DNA of 64,000 bases from Aspidapion aeneum (GCA_963576565.1 OY755047.1:3275501-3339500); one strand, 5' to 3'. Shown: positions 1 through 11,057, counted from the first letter of the stretch. Notes: a model not told the origin generated them from the letters alone. Program-made: numbers and translations.

Positions 1-414
1 AAACTATATTTTCCCATTTCCAAAGAGTAAAAGAATGTTAAAAAATTCAAAAGCCGATGATCTTTACAGGGCTATTTTCGAGCGTTTCCAGGCTGTTTTT
101 CAGACTTTAAAAATTCATTTTGACTCCCAAAACAGCCATTTCTGACTTCCTCAGTTATTTTTTGCCTTTCTTTAGAGGGTTATTCCTGTTCCCCTTACAA
201 ACACACACCTGTTATCTCAACGAAGGGTGAAAGTATCAAAAAATATATTCCACTAAAAATACAGCAGGTTTTGTTATTGAAAAAAAATTGAGAACGGTTA
301 TAAAGGAAAATTTAGAAAGCTTGGTATTAAACGAAGGGACAATGTATTCATAAAACCTTGAAAAGTTTTAATAAAAGGACGGAAATATTAACCAAAAAAA
401 AAGTCAAATTCGGG
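1..414. other. No gene seen
   Basis: AT-rich sequence with no reading frame of note, no tRNA-like fold and no repeat shared with the rest of the window that I could recognise. Confidence 0.5.
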
Positions 415-422
415 TTACTGGT

Positions 423-1406
423 AGGGTTACCAGACGTCCGGATTAATCCGGACATGTCCGGATTTTTACTACGTCCGGGTGGGTCCGGGCGGATTTTTCA
501 TAAACGTCCGGATTTTAAAGTAGCCGCATTTGTAAACATCAAATAATGCAAAATAAACTAGTTTCAAAAAATGTAATTAAACAATAATCGTCGATAAATT
601 TAGCAGTGTGAATTTTCCTTTAAGCGGTCTTCACATAACGTTTTACCTTACATCTTGCCTGTTCAGTCAAAACGCATCAAGTAAAATTTTGTGTGTAGAC
701 GGAGAAACGGACGTTTTACTTGAACTGATTTAAGACGGAAGACCGCCAGAGAACTGACCGGATCACGCATTTTTTTCCAATAAAACCATCGTTTTGTATC
801 AAAAACTGATCTAAAAATGTACGTTAAAACTATCAAGTGTCTACGCTAGGCTTTCAACCGTCATACTTGACCCTTTTGACTGACAGGCAAGACGATGGTA
901 AAACGTTATGCTAAGACCCCGCTTAAAGTAGTATTATTAATTTCGCCTTGTGGTCTTAAGCACACACAATTTTTTTGATGAAGTTTGTAATCTAAAAAAG
1001 TACATATCAGACAATTTTACTTCTGATGACCACAATCTGCCTACCCACGAAAAATTGGCAAAATATTTTAAGTATTTCTACCCAGTGGACCAAAGAACGA
1101 AATAGGCTGCTTTTATCTTCTGTAATAAGGAATACTCATGACTTCATACAATTTAAGAAATATGAGCTGCTCAGAATTTTACAATTTTGTACTTCTGCCT
1201 AAAAATTCAACGCTGTTGAATAAAATACAAAGCAGTAAAAAGTACCTATAAAATAGTACGTATATTATGTTATTTATTAGTTATTGTTACAATAAAAAAA
1301 AAGTTGATTTTTTGTGTGTGGCATCGAAAAAATTTTGACGTCCAGATTTTGTCCGGATTTTCTTGACGGCTGGTCCTGGGTAGAGACGTTTTCATCTGGT
1401 AACCCT
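423..1406. mobile_element. Non-autonomous hAT-like element
   Basis: A 984-bp element whose ends are inverted copies: AGGGTTACCAGACG at the left, and CTGGTAACCCT closing the right. The flanking 8-mers TTACTGGT (415-422) and ATACTGGT (1407-1414) match at 7 of 8 positions, which fits the 8-bp target duplication of hAT transposons. The left end is rich in CCGGA words (GTCCGGATTAATCCGGAC). The 62-codon frame at 358-546 runs across the left boundary and is not a gene. No intact transposase is present, so movement would need an enzyme supplied elsewhere. The superfamily call rests on the TIR and duplication only. Confidence 0.7.
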
Positions 1407-2039
1407 ATACTGGTTTGGCAAATTTCCAAAAATTAATAATATTGAACTTTCGCAAAGTATAAAAGCAAATAAAAAAAAACAAAAAATATTTGAAAGAAAA
1501 ATTCTTAACACCGGACGTCCCAGGAACGTCCCTGTAGGTCCAGTGGCGGGTGCTACAGGGAGGGCAACGGGGCAGTGCCTCGAAAACAAACAGTATTTTT
1601 AATTGATTTATTTAAAAAAAGTCAAATCTTTCCTTACGACATATCTAGTTCTTTTTGTTAGTCTGTGGTTAACAAAAGGCGATTAATTGTGTAAACGCAG
1701 GCGCGGGAGGAATGTTTGTTTTAGTTAACGTCGGCCATATTCATTGTGCGAAAACGTTCGTTGTCCTTCCTATGTGTTGCCGATGCTATCCTTAGTGAAG
1801 TTAGTATGAGTTTGTTTTGATTTGGGGTAGGTCAGTAGTTAAAACCTTGCCGATCGCGTGTCCATTGTTTGTTTTTGTTTGTTTTTAAAATAAAAATAAA
1901 TACAGCCGATTATATAACTGCGCAAATTTAAATACGTTGATATATGAACTCGATTACAAATAAAATCTTTAGGGCCACATAGACCGGACCTAAAAATCCT
2001 AAAAATTAACCAAAATTTTAGTGTAAAAAATTATACGAT

Positions 2040-2335
2040 GCTGACAACTGTGCGGTTGTGAAAAACGAAATGCTTTTTTTTGCTTTATTTGTCTCATTAC
2101 GAACAATCCACGAAGTGATCCTGCGTGGGTGGCAAAGGGAATGTGTGATATCAAGCACTTTAGTAAAAAGTTAAAGACACAAATAAGTGCTACTTATTTA
2201 AATAACCACAAAGAATTTTCTATGCTAGGCAAGACTAATATTAGGTGCCAATTGAATATTACCCATAGGCAAAACATTACCGAACATGGTGAAAATGTGG
2301 CAAAAAATAGACATATAGATACTTAGTAGGTTGCT
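2040..2335 (+). pseudogene. hAT transposase N-terminal fragment (TTF/ZMYM type)
   Basis: The translation reads as the zinc-finger and following segment of TTF/ZMYM1-like hAT transposases. A Cys-rich stretch ends in FICLI, followed by GMCDIKHFSKKLKTQ, a run of NNHKEFSMLGK, then QNITEHGENVAKNRHI. Family members (for example 33759-33962 in this window) continue with LIDCLKFCGIF and VALRGH. Here the frame is broken around the zinc finger by a T-run, and the coding region downstream is deleted and replaced by the nested hAT. The usual protein is 600-800 residues and under 100 remain. It cannot encode an active enzyme. Confidence 0.75.
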
Positions 2336-2405
2336 CTACGGGGCAATGATGAGTCTGAAACTGGTGCTAATCCGACCACTTTGCGCATCTAAAAGAAGGG
2401 CGAAT

Positions 2406-3590
2406 CATTGGCGTAGCTAGGGGGGGCCTGGCCCCCCCTGAAGTCCCTCAGGCCCCCCCTAAGATATTTTAGGCCTCCCCTACCGACTACTAGTAAAAGA
2501 ACATGACGCTGAAAATACATACTTTTCTATTATTATTCGGAAAATATTCAAATAAAATAGGTGCATTAAAATTTAAAATCATTCAGATAATGTTTACATT
2601 TCAGGAAAAAGCCCTTGTCTTGCGGAATTAGGCTTTTTCTCTTTAAATTATCGGTAACTTTTCTGCATATATGCAATTTCCCGAAAATATTTTTTAAATT
2701 TAAACATAATTATGCATATTGAATATTTCATACATATTGGCGACATCTTGTAAAATATTATAGAAGTGTAAGTTAAATTTCGCATTTAATAAAGACAGCG
2801 ACCTTTGCCCTCTCTGTTTCCGAAATCGGGTTGTAGATGTCGTAAGGTTATAAAAGACCTTTTTAAACTGTTTTTCTAAAATAAATATCTTTTTAGTTTT
2901 TTTGAGGTTAGCGTTTAGTGTCTTATGAAAATTTTCCGATTTTGGTGACAATTTCATAACCATTTTCATATTAAGTTTTCCCACGTCGTTAAATGGAATA
3001 AATTCGTCGAGCAATACCGGGAAATTTTTAATATTAATAGTTCTACTTTAAGAGCAGAAATGACCGTTTTAAAGAATTGCATTTTTCGGTTAAATCAAAC
3101 TGTTGGTCATGATTCTATCAAACAACATATAGCAGAAAACACCTATCCAAACCTCTACCAACTTTTTAAAGTTGCGAGTATTCTTCCAATTTCAAGTGCA
3201 ACTTGCGAGAGGTCTTTCTCTGCCATGAGGAGAGTTTTTAATGTGGCTTAGAACAACTATGACTCAAGAGAGACACTCAGGTTTGTCATTGTTATTCATA
3301 GAAAAAGATGTTAAGGTCGACTTAGACAGTGTGGTAGACGCTTTCAGTCAGCGACGTAGAAAACTTTCTTTGTAGAATTGCTGAATTACATACTTCCTGT
3401 GTATACATATAAATAAGTTGGTAAATGTATTATTAAATTAGTTATATTAATATATTAGAACATTTAATGCGCGTATTTTTTTTTATTCATTGCACACTTT
3501 GCACGACTCTTTAAAACCTATGTTTGCTTTTTGTTCAAGATAGACCGGGGCCACGGCCCCCCCTGAAAAGCAAGGCTAGCTACGCCAATG
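2406..3590 (+). mobile_element. hAT element, family B, nested in family A
   Basis: A 1185-bp element with inverted ends CATTGGCGTAGCTAG (2406-2420) and CTAGCTACGCCAATG (3576-3590). It is flanked by a perfect 8-bp duplication GGGCGAAT (2398-2405 and 3591-3598). The related family-A copy near 22230-22260 has the uninterrupted site, AAAGGCGAATGGGC, so this is an insertion into an existing hAT. Both ends carry G- or C-runs. It includes a C-terminal transposase remnant (3060-3375). Confidence 0.92.
3060..3375 (+). pseudogene. hAT transposase C-terminal dimerisation domain remnant
   Basis: The frame contains YPNLYQLFKVASILPISS followed by ATCERSFSAMRR, the diagnostic core of the hAT C-terminal dimerisation region (usual form SSATCERSFSAMRRIKTWLR). 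One extra base after codon AAT near 3242 gives a premature stop. Skipping it, the next frame continues WLRTTMTQERHSGLSLLFIE and ends at TAG 3373-3375, a normal C-terminus for these proteins. Upstream (2600-3060) there are only scattered coding traces. The 104-codon frame on the opposite strand (2700-3014) has no family features and looks like a shadow. Dead copy. Confidence 0.85.
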
Positions 3591-3754
3591 GGGCGAATAG
3601 ACTTTATCTATAAACAAATAAACTAAAAACTATACCAAGTAGCTGCTTGTTTGTAAAATGCTAAAACAAAATTGTTTAGGTAAGTTTTTTATCTCCTTTT
3701 CCATACAATATAAGTTCCTGCCCCCCCAATTTATAACGTCACAAACCGCCACTG

Positions 3755-4066
3755 CTTGTAACGCCTCTTAAAAAAGAACTCAAATTAGATTAAGTGTTTA
3801 AACTTGGATACTTACTACTCTTATAATTTTACTTTCCTGTGTAAGTTGCTCTTATCCATTATATTATCCAATTCTCCATTCTCGCCAAGCTCCCGGCAAG
3901 ACAAGAAGACTAGATATCTTGGCTTCAATATTCTCGAGAAATTCTTGGGAGTTCGATAATGATTTTAGATTGCTCAGCAAGATATGAGATCAGTGGCGTT
4001 TCGAAATCAGTCAGAATAAATAACCAATTGTCAGGGTAATTTTGTGTAACCTCTTCTATTAGGATG
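3755..4066. other. No gene seen
   Basis: Spacer between two family-A hAT copies. I recognise nothing in it. The opposite-strand frame 3925-4242 runs into the LINE and is not supported. Confidence 0.4.
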
Positions 4067-4104
4067 CAGTGAAGGCTGCTCCCAAAACTAGACAACAAAC
4101 AGTA

Positions 4105-5318
4105 TTTATGGCAAAAAGCGATTGAGTTGCGAGGTGAAACAAGAACAATTGCCTTAGATATAACTAAAGCATTCGATAAAGTTTGGCATGAAAATCTGCT
4201 CAACAAGCTCAAAACAACGGGATTGTCGCCGAGACTTTGCACTTGGTTTGAAAGTTACCTTAAGGATAGATCCATTTATATTGCACTGGATGGCCGGAAC
4301 TCCAACTCTTACCAAATAAATGCTGGTGTGCCACAGGGAGCAATCCTTTCGCCAACACTTTTTCTGATTTACATAAATGACCTCATAGATAAAACAGTAA
4401 ATCAACTTTATTGCTTTGCAGATGATGGCAATGTAGTCTCCTCAGTCATACCACCCACATGTCTCTCCGCACGTGAATTCCATTACCTTAGACTAACTGA
4501 AATAGCACAGATAAATAACGACTTGGAGATAATAGAGGACTGGGGCAACAAAAACCTTGTACAGTTCAACGCGCAGAAAACCCAAGCAGCCCTGTTTTCA
4601 AAAAAAACCAGCACCGGTGAGCCAAACATCATGCTAACTGGAAGTGCTGTCGCATTGCAGAGCCAGTTGAACATCTTAGGAGTCACTGCAGAGACCAACA
4701 TGTCTTGGCACAGTCACGTGGCAGATATAGCTAAAAGGGCGTCCCAAAAGCTTGGGGTGCTATTTCGTACAAGACATCTGTATACACCAAGCCAACTGTT
4801 GACACTCTACAAAGCCCAGATTCGACCAACTATGGACTACTGCTCACATATATGGAGTGCGGCACCCAAACATACCTTAATGCTTTTGAACACCGTGCCA
4901 AAACGAGCTATCAGGCTGATCAATGACCCCGCACTTACCCGTAGCTTGGATAGTCTCGAACATCGAAGAACTGTGGGCGATCTATCTCTCTTCTACAGAT
5001 ATTATCACGGAAAATGCTCTGAAGAGTTGGCACGTATGATCCCCCCGGGAGTAGCGCCTACTAGGCGAACACGTCAAACAGACGGTAACCATCAATTTAT
5101 TGTCAAAATAGAGGCACCAAGAACCTCATTATATCAGAATTCATATCTCTGGAGAACAGCATCGCTGTGGAATAAACTCCCTGCGACAGTTTTTCCTGCA
5201 GGTTACAACCTGAACCGTTTCAAAACCAGCACACACCAACATTTCCGCGCACTTGCCGCTTCTCGAGCGTGATAGGGATCTCCTTGCGAGTGCGCATACC
5301 CGTAAAAAAAAAAAAAAT
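4105..5318 (+). mobile_element. 5'-truncated Jockey/I-type LINE, copy 1
   Basis: A non-LTR retrotransposon fragment that begins inside the reverse-transcriptase domain and ends in a run of 14 A residues (about 5305-5318). This is the signature of target-primed insertion with incomplete reverse transcription. It sits inside a family-A hAT. A longer and nearly identical copy lies at 9375-11057. I place it in the Jockey/I supergroup from the wording of its RT motifs; the exact clade is not certain. Confidence 0.88.
4127..5272 (+). pseudogene. LINE reverse transcriptase, 5'-truncated, 381 codons
   Basis: An open frame for the C-terminal two thirds of a LINE ORF2. RT motifs in order: LDITKAFDKVWH (residues 10-21, catalytic D11), NAGVPQGAILSPTLFLIYIN (65-84), and the FADD box at 97-100 (catalytic D99 and D100). 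The thumb and post-RT region follow, including LGVTAETNMSWHSHV, then a C-terminal part with TASLWNKLPATVFPAGYN that is usual for this group. There is no RNase H or zinc knuckle at the end. The endonuclease and RT fingers are missing, so it is an insertion fossil even though this part is open. A 3-base gap relative to copy 2 falls near 4459. Confidence 0.9.
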
Positions 5319-5650
5319 TTAAGTGATTTATTTTAAAAAACTTAAATCTTTCCTTGTCTAGTTCTTTTTTTTAGTCTGTGGTTAACTGGGTAAACTTTTT
5401 TAGCGTAAATAGTTACAAGCCGGCAGCACCGCGCGGGACAAGATATCAATTTCACCGGTTTTTCAGCGGTGTATGGGTGGCTGTCCTCGCGCGGGGCGGG
5501 AGGAATGTTTGTTTTAGGTCACGTCGGCCATATTCATCGTGCCAAACCGTTCGTTGCCCTTTCTACGTGTTACCGGTTCTATCCTTAGTGAAGACGTATG
5601 AGTTTGTTTTCATTTCGCGTACGTCAGGGTCAGAAGTTAGTAGTTTCAAA

Positions 5651-5853
5651 ATGAAAATAAATACCGTCGATTGTATAATTAACTGTGTAAATTTAAATAT
5701 GTTGACATATGAACTTCAATTACAAATAAAATCTTTAGGGCCACATAGAGCTGACCTAAAAATCCTAAAAATTAACCAAAAGTTTAGTGAAAGTAATAAA
5801 AAATTATACGAAGATGCTGAAAACTGGTGGTGCGGTTGTGAAAAACGAAATGG
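5651..5853 (+). pseudogene. hAT transposase N-terminus (family A)
   Basis: The ATG at 5651 opens MKINTVDCIINCVNLNMLTY. The frame runs through GPHRADLKILKINQKFSE to AENWWCGCEKRNG, where W-x-CGCE-x-RN corresponds to the start of the TTF-type zinc finger of ZMYM1-like hAT transposases. The hAT sequence ends at about 5853 and the frame reads on into repeat R, adding an unrelated tail up to 5938. The copy at 20056 has the same start (MEINTVDYIINCANLN), so 5651 is the likely native start codon. It is a fragment of about 67 residues. Confidence 0.65.
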
Positions 5854-6743
5854 AGGAAAAGTATGCTATAAACGTTTTTCTCAAATGAATAAACAATGTC
5901 GGAAAATCATACATACCTTTTCAATTTTCTTCTTGTAGCTTTACACTTTCACTTCTTATACTTATTATTTAAATATCAAATTTTACTACTATTAAACTTT
6001 TGTATTCAAATATTTACACTTGTCAAACTTTTAGGTTTTATAAACCTTTTGTATATTTGTTGTAAATATTTTTATTTATCAACATTTTAAACGTTTATTG
6101 AATAGGTGAAACTATTTAATCAACCGTTTAATTTACTTAATATTACTGTTTAGGTTTGGGATATATTATTGATTAAAAATGCCGATTTTAGGGCAACGAA
6201 TGGCTTGTATTTTGATGTTAAAAAACCATAAAACAGTTAAAAACATTATTTCCAAAACACTGGAAACAGTAATAATTTTCTCTCTTGTCTCTTAAGTTAA
6301 GTTAAAGCGACCCTGCGCGTGAAGGCACAAATATCTTGGCGTTGATTGGCTAGAATTCTACTCCCTTTCGCCTTGGCGAGAAAGAGATATACTGCGCTTT
6401 AAACGCTCCACTAAGAGACAAAATACCAACGCAAGCCAGACTTAAAAACCCGTTAAAAAGGAAAATTACACAGTGTGTTTTTAAAAAAATTGAAAATAGT
6501 TTAAAATTTGTTTTCAGTTACAAAATAAGAATTATTTTGATGTTAGTGGCTCAAAGGACATATTAGCCGAATACAATTTTTATAAAAATATAGCGGACCT
6601 GAAAACATGCCAAAAAACAAGTCGCCGGAGTTGCCATAAATTTTACTTATTCTCAACCTAGTCTTGCATATATTTAATTAAAAATATTTAAAAACTAATA
6701 AATGGCAAAAATACCATTTATAATCAAATTACGTTTTGTTACA
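5854..6743 (+). repeat. Dispersed repeat R, copy A (5'-truncated)
   Basis: It matches 27257-28442, 48697-50007 and (reversed) 55679-56529. Shared landmarks are GTATGCTATAAACGTTTTTC at the start, a purine-rich GGCGAGAAAGAGATA block, AGGACATATTAGCCGAATA, and the 3' end with AAATGGCAAAAATACCATTT and CGTTTTGTTACA. This copy lacks the first 150 bp or so present in copies B and C. It has no convincing coding frame, so it is probably a non-autonomous element. The class is unknown. Confidence 0.75.
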
Positions 6744-8702
6744 GTTTATTTAAAGATTTTTGGATATGTGACGCTCCTGTCTTTCGGTTCACATATATCA
6801 TACTAAACTGACGTCTACATATAATCTCCTTCTCCCCCAATAAAGTGGGGAGGCTCGAAGAGTCGGTCTGGCCACTAAAAACCCGATAATAGCTCGAGAA
6901 CTTTTAAAAGATATTAAAGCATTTCTGGAGGGCACTCCAAAAAGATGCTAATCCAGAGGTTGCCTCCAAAAATCGACTTTTGAAAAAGGCTTAGTCAAGC
7001 AAAATTTATTAAGAGCACTAATGGTGGTAAGAATGAGCATTGTAGGTCAAAAGTAATTACGTCAACCGTTTTCGCCAGCTTTAGTAGAGACTTATTGAAG
7101 TGAAATAAAGTCTAGCAGTAGTAGTAGTAGTAGTGGTGGGGAGACCATTTTTGGTCTAGCGACTGACTATACACACGGCGCACGGTGGTCAGCTTGTCGG
7201 TTCTGAATGATCGAAATTATTTTATGGTTTTAATTTTGACAAATTGATGCTGAAAGTTAGGAAATGTCAACTAGCGTTTAAAAAATGTGATTTTAATATA
7301 CTGTGGATTCTGGAGATGGTATAGACGCCTCCAAAAATAATGTTGCATATCGTTTTTTTCTTCTTAAGCAAAAAATTTTAAAAATTGATACTTTGAGTGT
7401 GTACGTAACTAGCTTATAGCTTTTTTTATTTAACATAGCTTTTTTATAAAAATTTAACTAAATTTATTAATCTTGCTATACTAAATATCAATTTTTTACC
7501 GTTCACTGATATTCTTTATCGTAGTCTTTATATTCACTATTTTAACATACATAGTTTAAAACGGATTGATTTTTATCCTGTGAAACCAGTGTTTTGTGAC
7601 AGACTTTAAATAAATTACGTCGGCCAATCCCATGCGCCAACGCTGAAACAATAAATCATAGCTAATACAGCGGCAAGAAGCAGCAGCTGAATGTAGCACA
7701 TATAGAACCCTTGATACATGATTAAAATAATAAAGGCACAAACGCAATTGATACGTAACGATTCAGACTTTTTCACATCAAAATATATAATACATAATTG
7801 AAAAGTTATAATAAATACACAACTTTTATCTAATTTTTTTTATAAGCAAATTGAAACTTTGTAACTGGTTTAAGAGTAAACATTAAAGATACTAACCCAT
7901 ATTTTAAATATACGTGAAGAAATCACCATATAATCTCTGGTTTACCAACTTGGAGCACTTTTGAAAATCGCCTTTCCGCGCGGAATAAGTGCGGATCATT
8001 TTGCAGGCTATCAAACGGCCTATGACTTGTCGTCGTAACAAGTGACTTAGGATGCAAGTTTTCTTTCTCTAAGAGAACTTAATTTTGCCTGGCACCTCTT
8101 TGTCGAGCGTAGGGATCTTTATACTGCGTAGCAAGTATACACAGTGAACCCACGCTTTTACACCTCTTTCGAAAGGTGGTCCTGCTACATGTTAGACGTG
8201 CATCTATCTAACATCGCTATCGTCGCAGCAGAACTTGGTTATAGACGATAGACTTCTTTCCTTTTCAGCGTCACAGTCGTGGTCGTCATGAGTTGATTGT
8301 AGGAGATTTATGCTGGCGCCATCCTGGTACAGACTATATAGCACTTATAGCAGGCTCCTGGGTTATTATTCTCGGTTCCTCGGCTGGCTGCGTGTCGGCT
8401 CCTGGACCACACCTGCGTATATTTTCGATGTTCAAGGTCAACTTATATTTTTACGCACATCGCATCGCATGCTTATTCGATTACAGCTGTGGAACGCTGA
8501 GAAGGAAGTGAGCGACAGGGCGTCGGATTTTTCTTATATTTTTGCATTGAAATCAGTCTGGATTTCAGAACCACAATCTTTCTTAAGAAGGAATTCGTAA
8601 ATTTCTAACATACATATATTTTTTTAAAACATACTCTCCTGACCTCTTTCCCGGGATCCTAGAGAATATGAAACCGTTGTCAAATGATCGCCAACGTAAC
8701 CG
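6744..8702. other. No gene seen; (AGT)n microsatellite
   Basis: This stretch includes an AGT microsatellite at about 7114-7137, possibly the tail of a lost RTE-like LINE, since RTE tails here end in (TAG)n. From about 7960 to 8640 the composition is less AT-biased. A pyrimidine tract and AG (ending near 8269) resembles a splice acceptor, but no supporting frame follows. The two overlapping frames at 8293-8600 show no known motif. Confidence 0.4.
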
Positions 8703-8741
8703 AACCGTGTCAATGTAGAATAGGGCTTCATTGACACGGTT
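8703..8741. repeat. 13-bp perfect inverted repeat
   Basis: AACCGTGTCAATG (8703-8715) and its exact reverse complement (8729-8741) are separated by 13 bases. It could form a hairpin. No U-run or gene end is linked to it. It may be the TIR of a collapsed element. Confidence 0.6.
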
Positions 8742-9374
8742 ACGGCAGCGTTCAGGCTACAACCGAATCGCAATCATGGACGTCGTTTACAAATATGCCT
8801 GCCGCCTTGACCATACCGATAAACAAGAGCAACAAAGTCCTAAAACTTATAAGAGGAATTTGTTTCTTTCTAGAAGTAGATTTTTTTTTGTATAGCTGTC
8901 ATATTTGCCTCTAATATTCCATCAACTCATCTCGGCTCAAAATTAACTCTATAAAGAGCCGAATGCACGTTTGTAGTGTTTGAAGGAGGTATAAACTGCT
9001 CCAAATGTCATTTTCTCTGCGACAATATACTTCACGTGCTTACAAAATCTTTAAGAAGCACTGATAGACAAGCACATACCTTTTAAAGAGCAAAAAAGGT
9101 AAAAATAGAAACATGAAAATTACACTGCTCGACAAAGTAAGAAAGAGTTCTTGTTGCAAAAAAATAAAATTGAATTTTTATTCAGCGCCACCTACTGATT
9201 CCGTTACTACCACTGGTTTGTTCAAGTTGGCTCACTTTTGTGTAAAGAAAAATAAAAAACGATTTTTCTTTTTCACCGTGTTTTTCGTAAAAATATGTCC
9301 TAAAACTTTAAAACTATAGGCAGCAAATTATCAAAATTTGTACTAAAGTATTACCTATAGAATTTTTGTACAAA
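8742..9374. other. No gene seen
   Basis: AT-rich spacer upstream of LINE copy 2. The 68-codon frame at 9113-9319 is lysine-rich and low in complexity, and I do not support it. Confidence 0.4.
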
Positions 9375-11016
9375 AAATGGTATATTTACATAACAGTGCC
9401 AAATGGAAAAACTCCACCGTTCATTGAAAGGGTTTCCCACAGTATGCCAGAGGTACCCTTTTGTCACAGAGAAATACGAAAATCCCTTAAAAAGTTGGAT
9501 ACAAACAAAGCAATGGGTCCAGATGGCATTCCCGCGATAGTACTCAAAAATTGTTCTAACGAACTCACCCCAACTTTCGCTAAATTATTCAATTTATCTT
9601 ACAGGCAAGGAGTATATCCATCATCATGGAAGTCTGCCGCAGTACAACCTATTCCAAAGAAAGGAAAAAAAACAGATCCGTTAAACTATAGACCAATTGC
9701 TCTACTTCCGGTGATATCAAAAGTAATGGAAAGAGTTGTGAACAATCACCTAACCAAGTACTTGGAAAAGTACAAACTTATCAACGACAAGCAATACGGA
9801 TTTCGAAAATATAGGTCAACTGGCGATTTACTTACATACGTCACTCATTTATGGCAAAAAGCGATTGAGTTACGGGGCGAAACAAGAACAATTGCCTTAG
9901 ATATATCAAAAGCATTCGATAAAGTCTGGCATGAAAATCTGCTCAACAAGCTTAAAGCAATGGGATTGTCGCCGAAACTTTGCACTTGGTTTGAAAGTTA
10001 CCTTAAGGATAGATCCATTTATGTTGCACTGGATGGCCGGAACTCCAACTCTTACCAAATAAATGCTGGTGTGCCACAGGGAGCAATCCTTTCGCCAACA
10101 CTTTTTCTGATTTACATAAATGACCTCATAGATAAAACAGTAAATCCACTTTATTGCTTTGCAGATGATGGCAATGTAGTCTCCTCAGTCATACCACCCA
10201 CTCAGTGTCTATCCGCACGTGAATTCCATCATCTTAGACAAACTCAAATATCGCAGATAAATAACGACCTGGAGATACTAGAGGACTGGGGCAACAAAAA
10301 CCTTGTACAGTTCAACGCGCAGAAAACCCAAGCAGCCCTGTTTTCAAAAAAGACCAGCACCGGTGAGCCAAACATCATGCTATCTGGAAGTGCTGTCACA
10401 TTGCAGAGCCAGTTGAACATCTTAGGAGTCACTGCAGAGACCAACATGTCTTGGCACAGTCACGTGGCAGATATAGCTAAAAGGGCGTCCCAAAAGCTTG
10501 GGGTGCTATTCGTACAGGACATCTGTATACACCAAGTCAACTGCTGACACTCTACAAAGCCCAGATTCGACCAACTATGGAGTACTGCTCACATATATGG
10601 AGTGCGGCACCCAAACATACCTTAATGCTTTTGAACACCGTGCAAAAACGAGCTATCAAGCTGATCAATGACCCCGCACTTACCCGTAGTTTGGATAGTC
10701 TCGAACATCGAAGAACTGTGGGCGATCTATCTCTCTTCTGCAGGTATTATCACGGAAAATGCTCTGAAGAGTTGGCACGTATGATCCCCCGGGAGTAGCA
10801 CCTACTAGGCGAACACGTCAAACAGACGGTAACCATCAATTTACTGTCAAAATAGAGGCACCAAGAACCTCATTATATCAGAATTCATATCTCTGGAGAA
10901 CAGCATCGCTGTGGAATAAACTCCCTGCGACAGTTTTCCCTGCAGGTTACAACCTGAACCGTTTCAAAACCAACACACACCAACATTTCCGCGCACTGGC
11001 CGCTTCTCGAGCGTGA
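9375..11016 (+). pseudogene. LINE ORF2 with two frameshifts
   Basis: The frame covers the pre-RT motif (GKTPPFIERVSHSMPEVPF), then KAMGPDGIPAIVLKNC, SSWKSAAVQPIPKKG, NYRPIALLPVISKVMERVV, QYGFRKYRSTGDLL, LDISKAFDKVWH, NAGVPQGAILSPTLF and FADDG, so it holds most of the RT domain. One T is missing near 10510 compared with copy 1 (GCTATTCGT against GCTATTTCGT), ending the first frame at 10547. Coding resumes at 10577-10798. One C is missing in a C-run near 10789, after which the last segment (APTRRTRQTDG to the TGA at 11014-11016) is in a third frame. The endonuclease domain is absent. Confidence 0.9.
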
Positions 11017-11057
11017 TAGGGACCTCCTTGCGAGTGCGCTTAACCGTAAAAAAAAAG
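9375..11057 (+). mobile_element. 5'-truncated Jockey/I-type LINE, copy 2
   Basis: A longer copy of the LINE at 4105-5318, starting in the segment before the RT domain and ending with a short A-run at about 11048-11056. Over the shared 1.2 kb the copies differ at a few percent of positions by eye, so both probably derive from a recently active source. Coding is broken in two places (see the pseudogene). Confidence 0.88.

Larger units (their letters stand above)
1541..3754 (+). mobile_element. hAT element, family A copy 1 (interrupted)
   Basis: The left end starts CAGTGGCGG and the right end finishes CCGCCACTG, a short TIR typical of hAT elements. The same family occurs at 4067-5853, 19684-22384 and 33639-33995, and the copies confirm the internal order. 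The body has a 5' leader of about 500 bp, a degraded transposase N-terminal region (about 2040-2335), then the 3' end with the G/C-rich run CTGCCCCCCC. A second hAT (2406-3590) lies inside it. I see no clean target duplication: the flanks are TGTAGGTC and CTTGTAAC. It is non-functional. Confidence 0.75.
4067..5853 (+). mobile_element. hAT element, family A copy 2 (5' part, split by a LINE)
   Basis: It starts CAGTGAAGG and continues CCCAAAACTAGACAACAAAC, matching the 5' end of the copy at 19684. It is broken near 4106 by a LINE and resumes near 5316 with TTTAAGTGATTTATTTT. The rest of the leader and the transposase start follow, to about 5853. There the hAT sequence stops abruptly inside coding sequence and repeat R begins. 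The 3' half of the hAT is missing. Confidence 0.8.

Noticed and set aside
8293..8600. Two overlapping frames of 72 and 96 codons
   Set aside because: No motif, no conserved partner and no convincing splice or start context.
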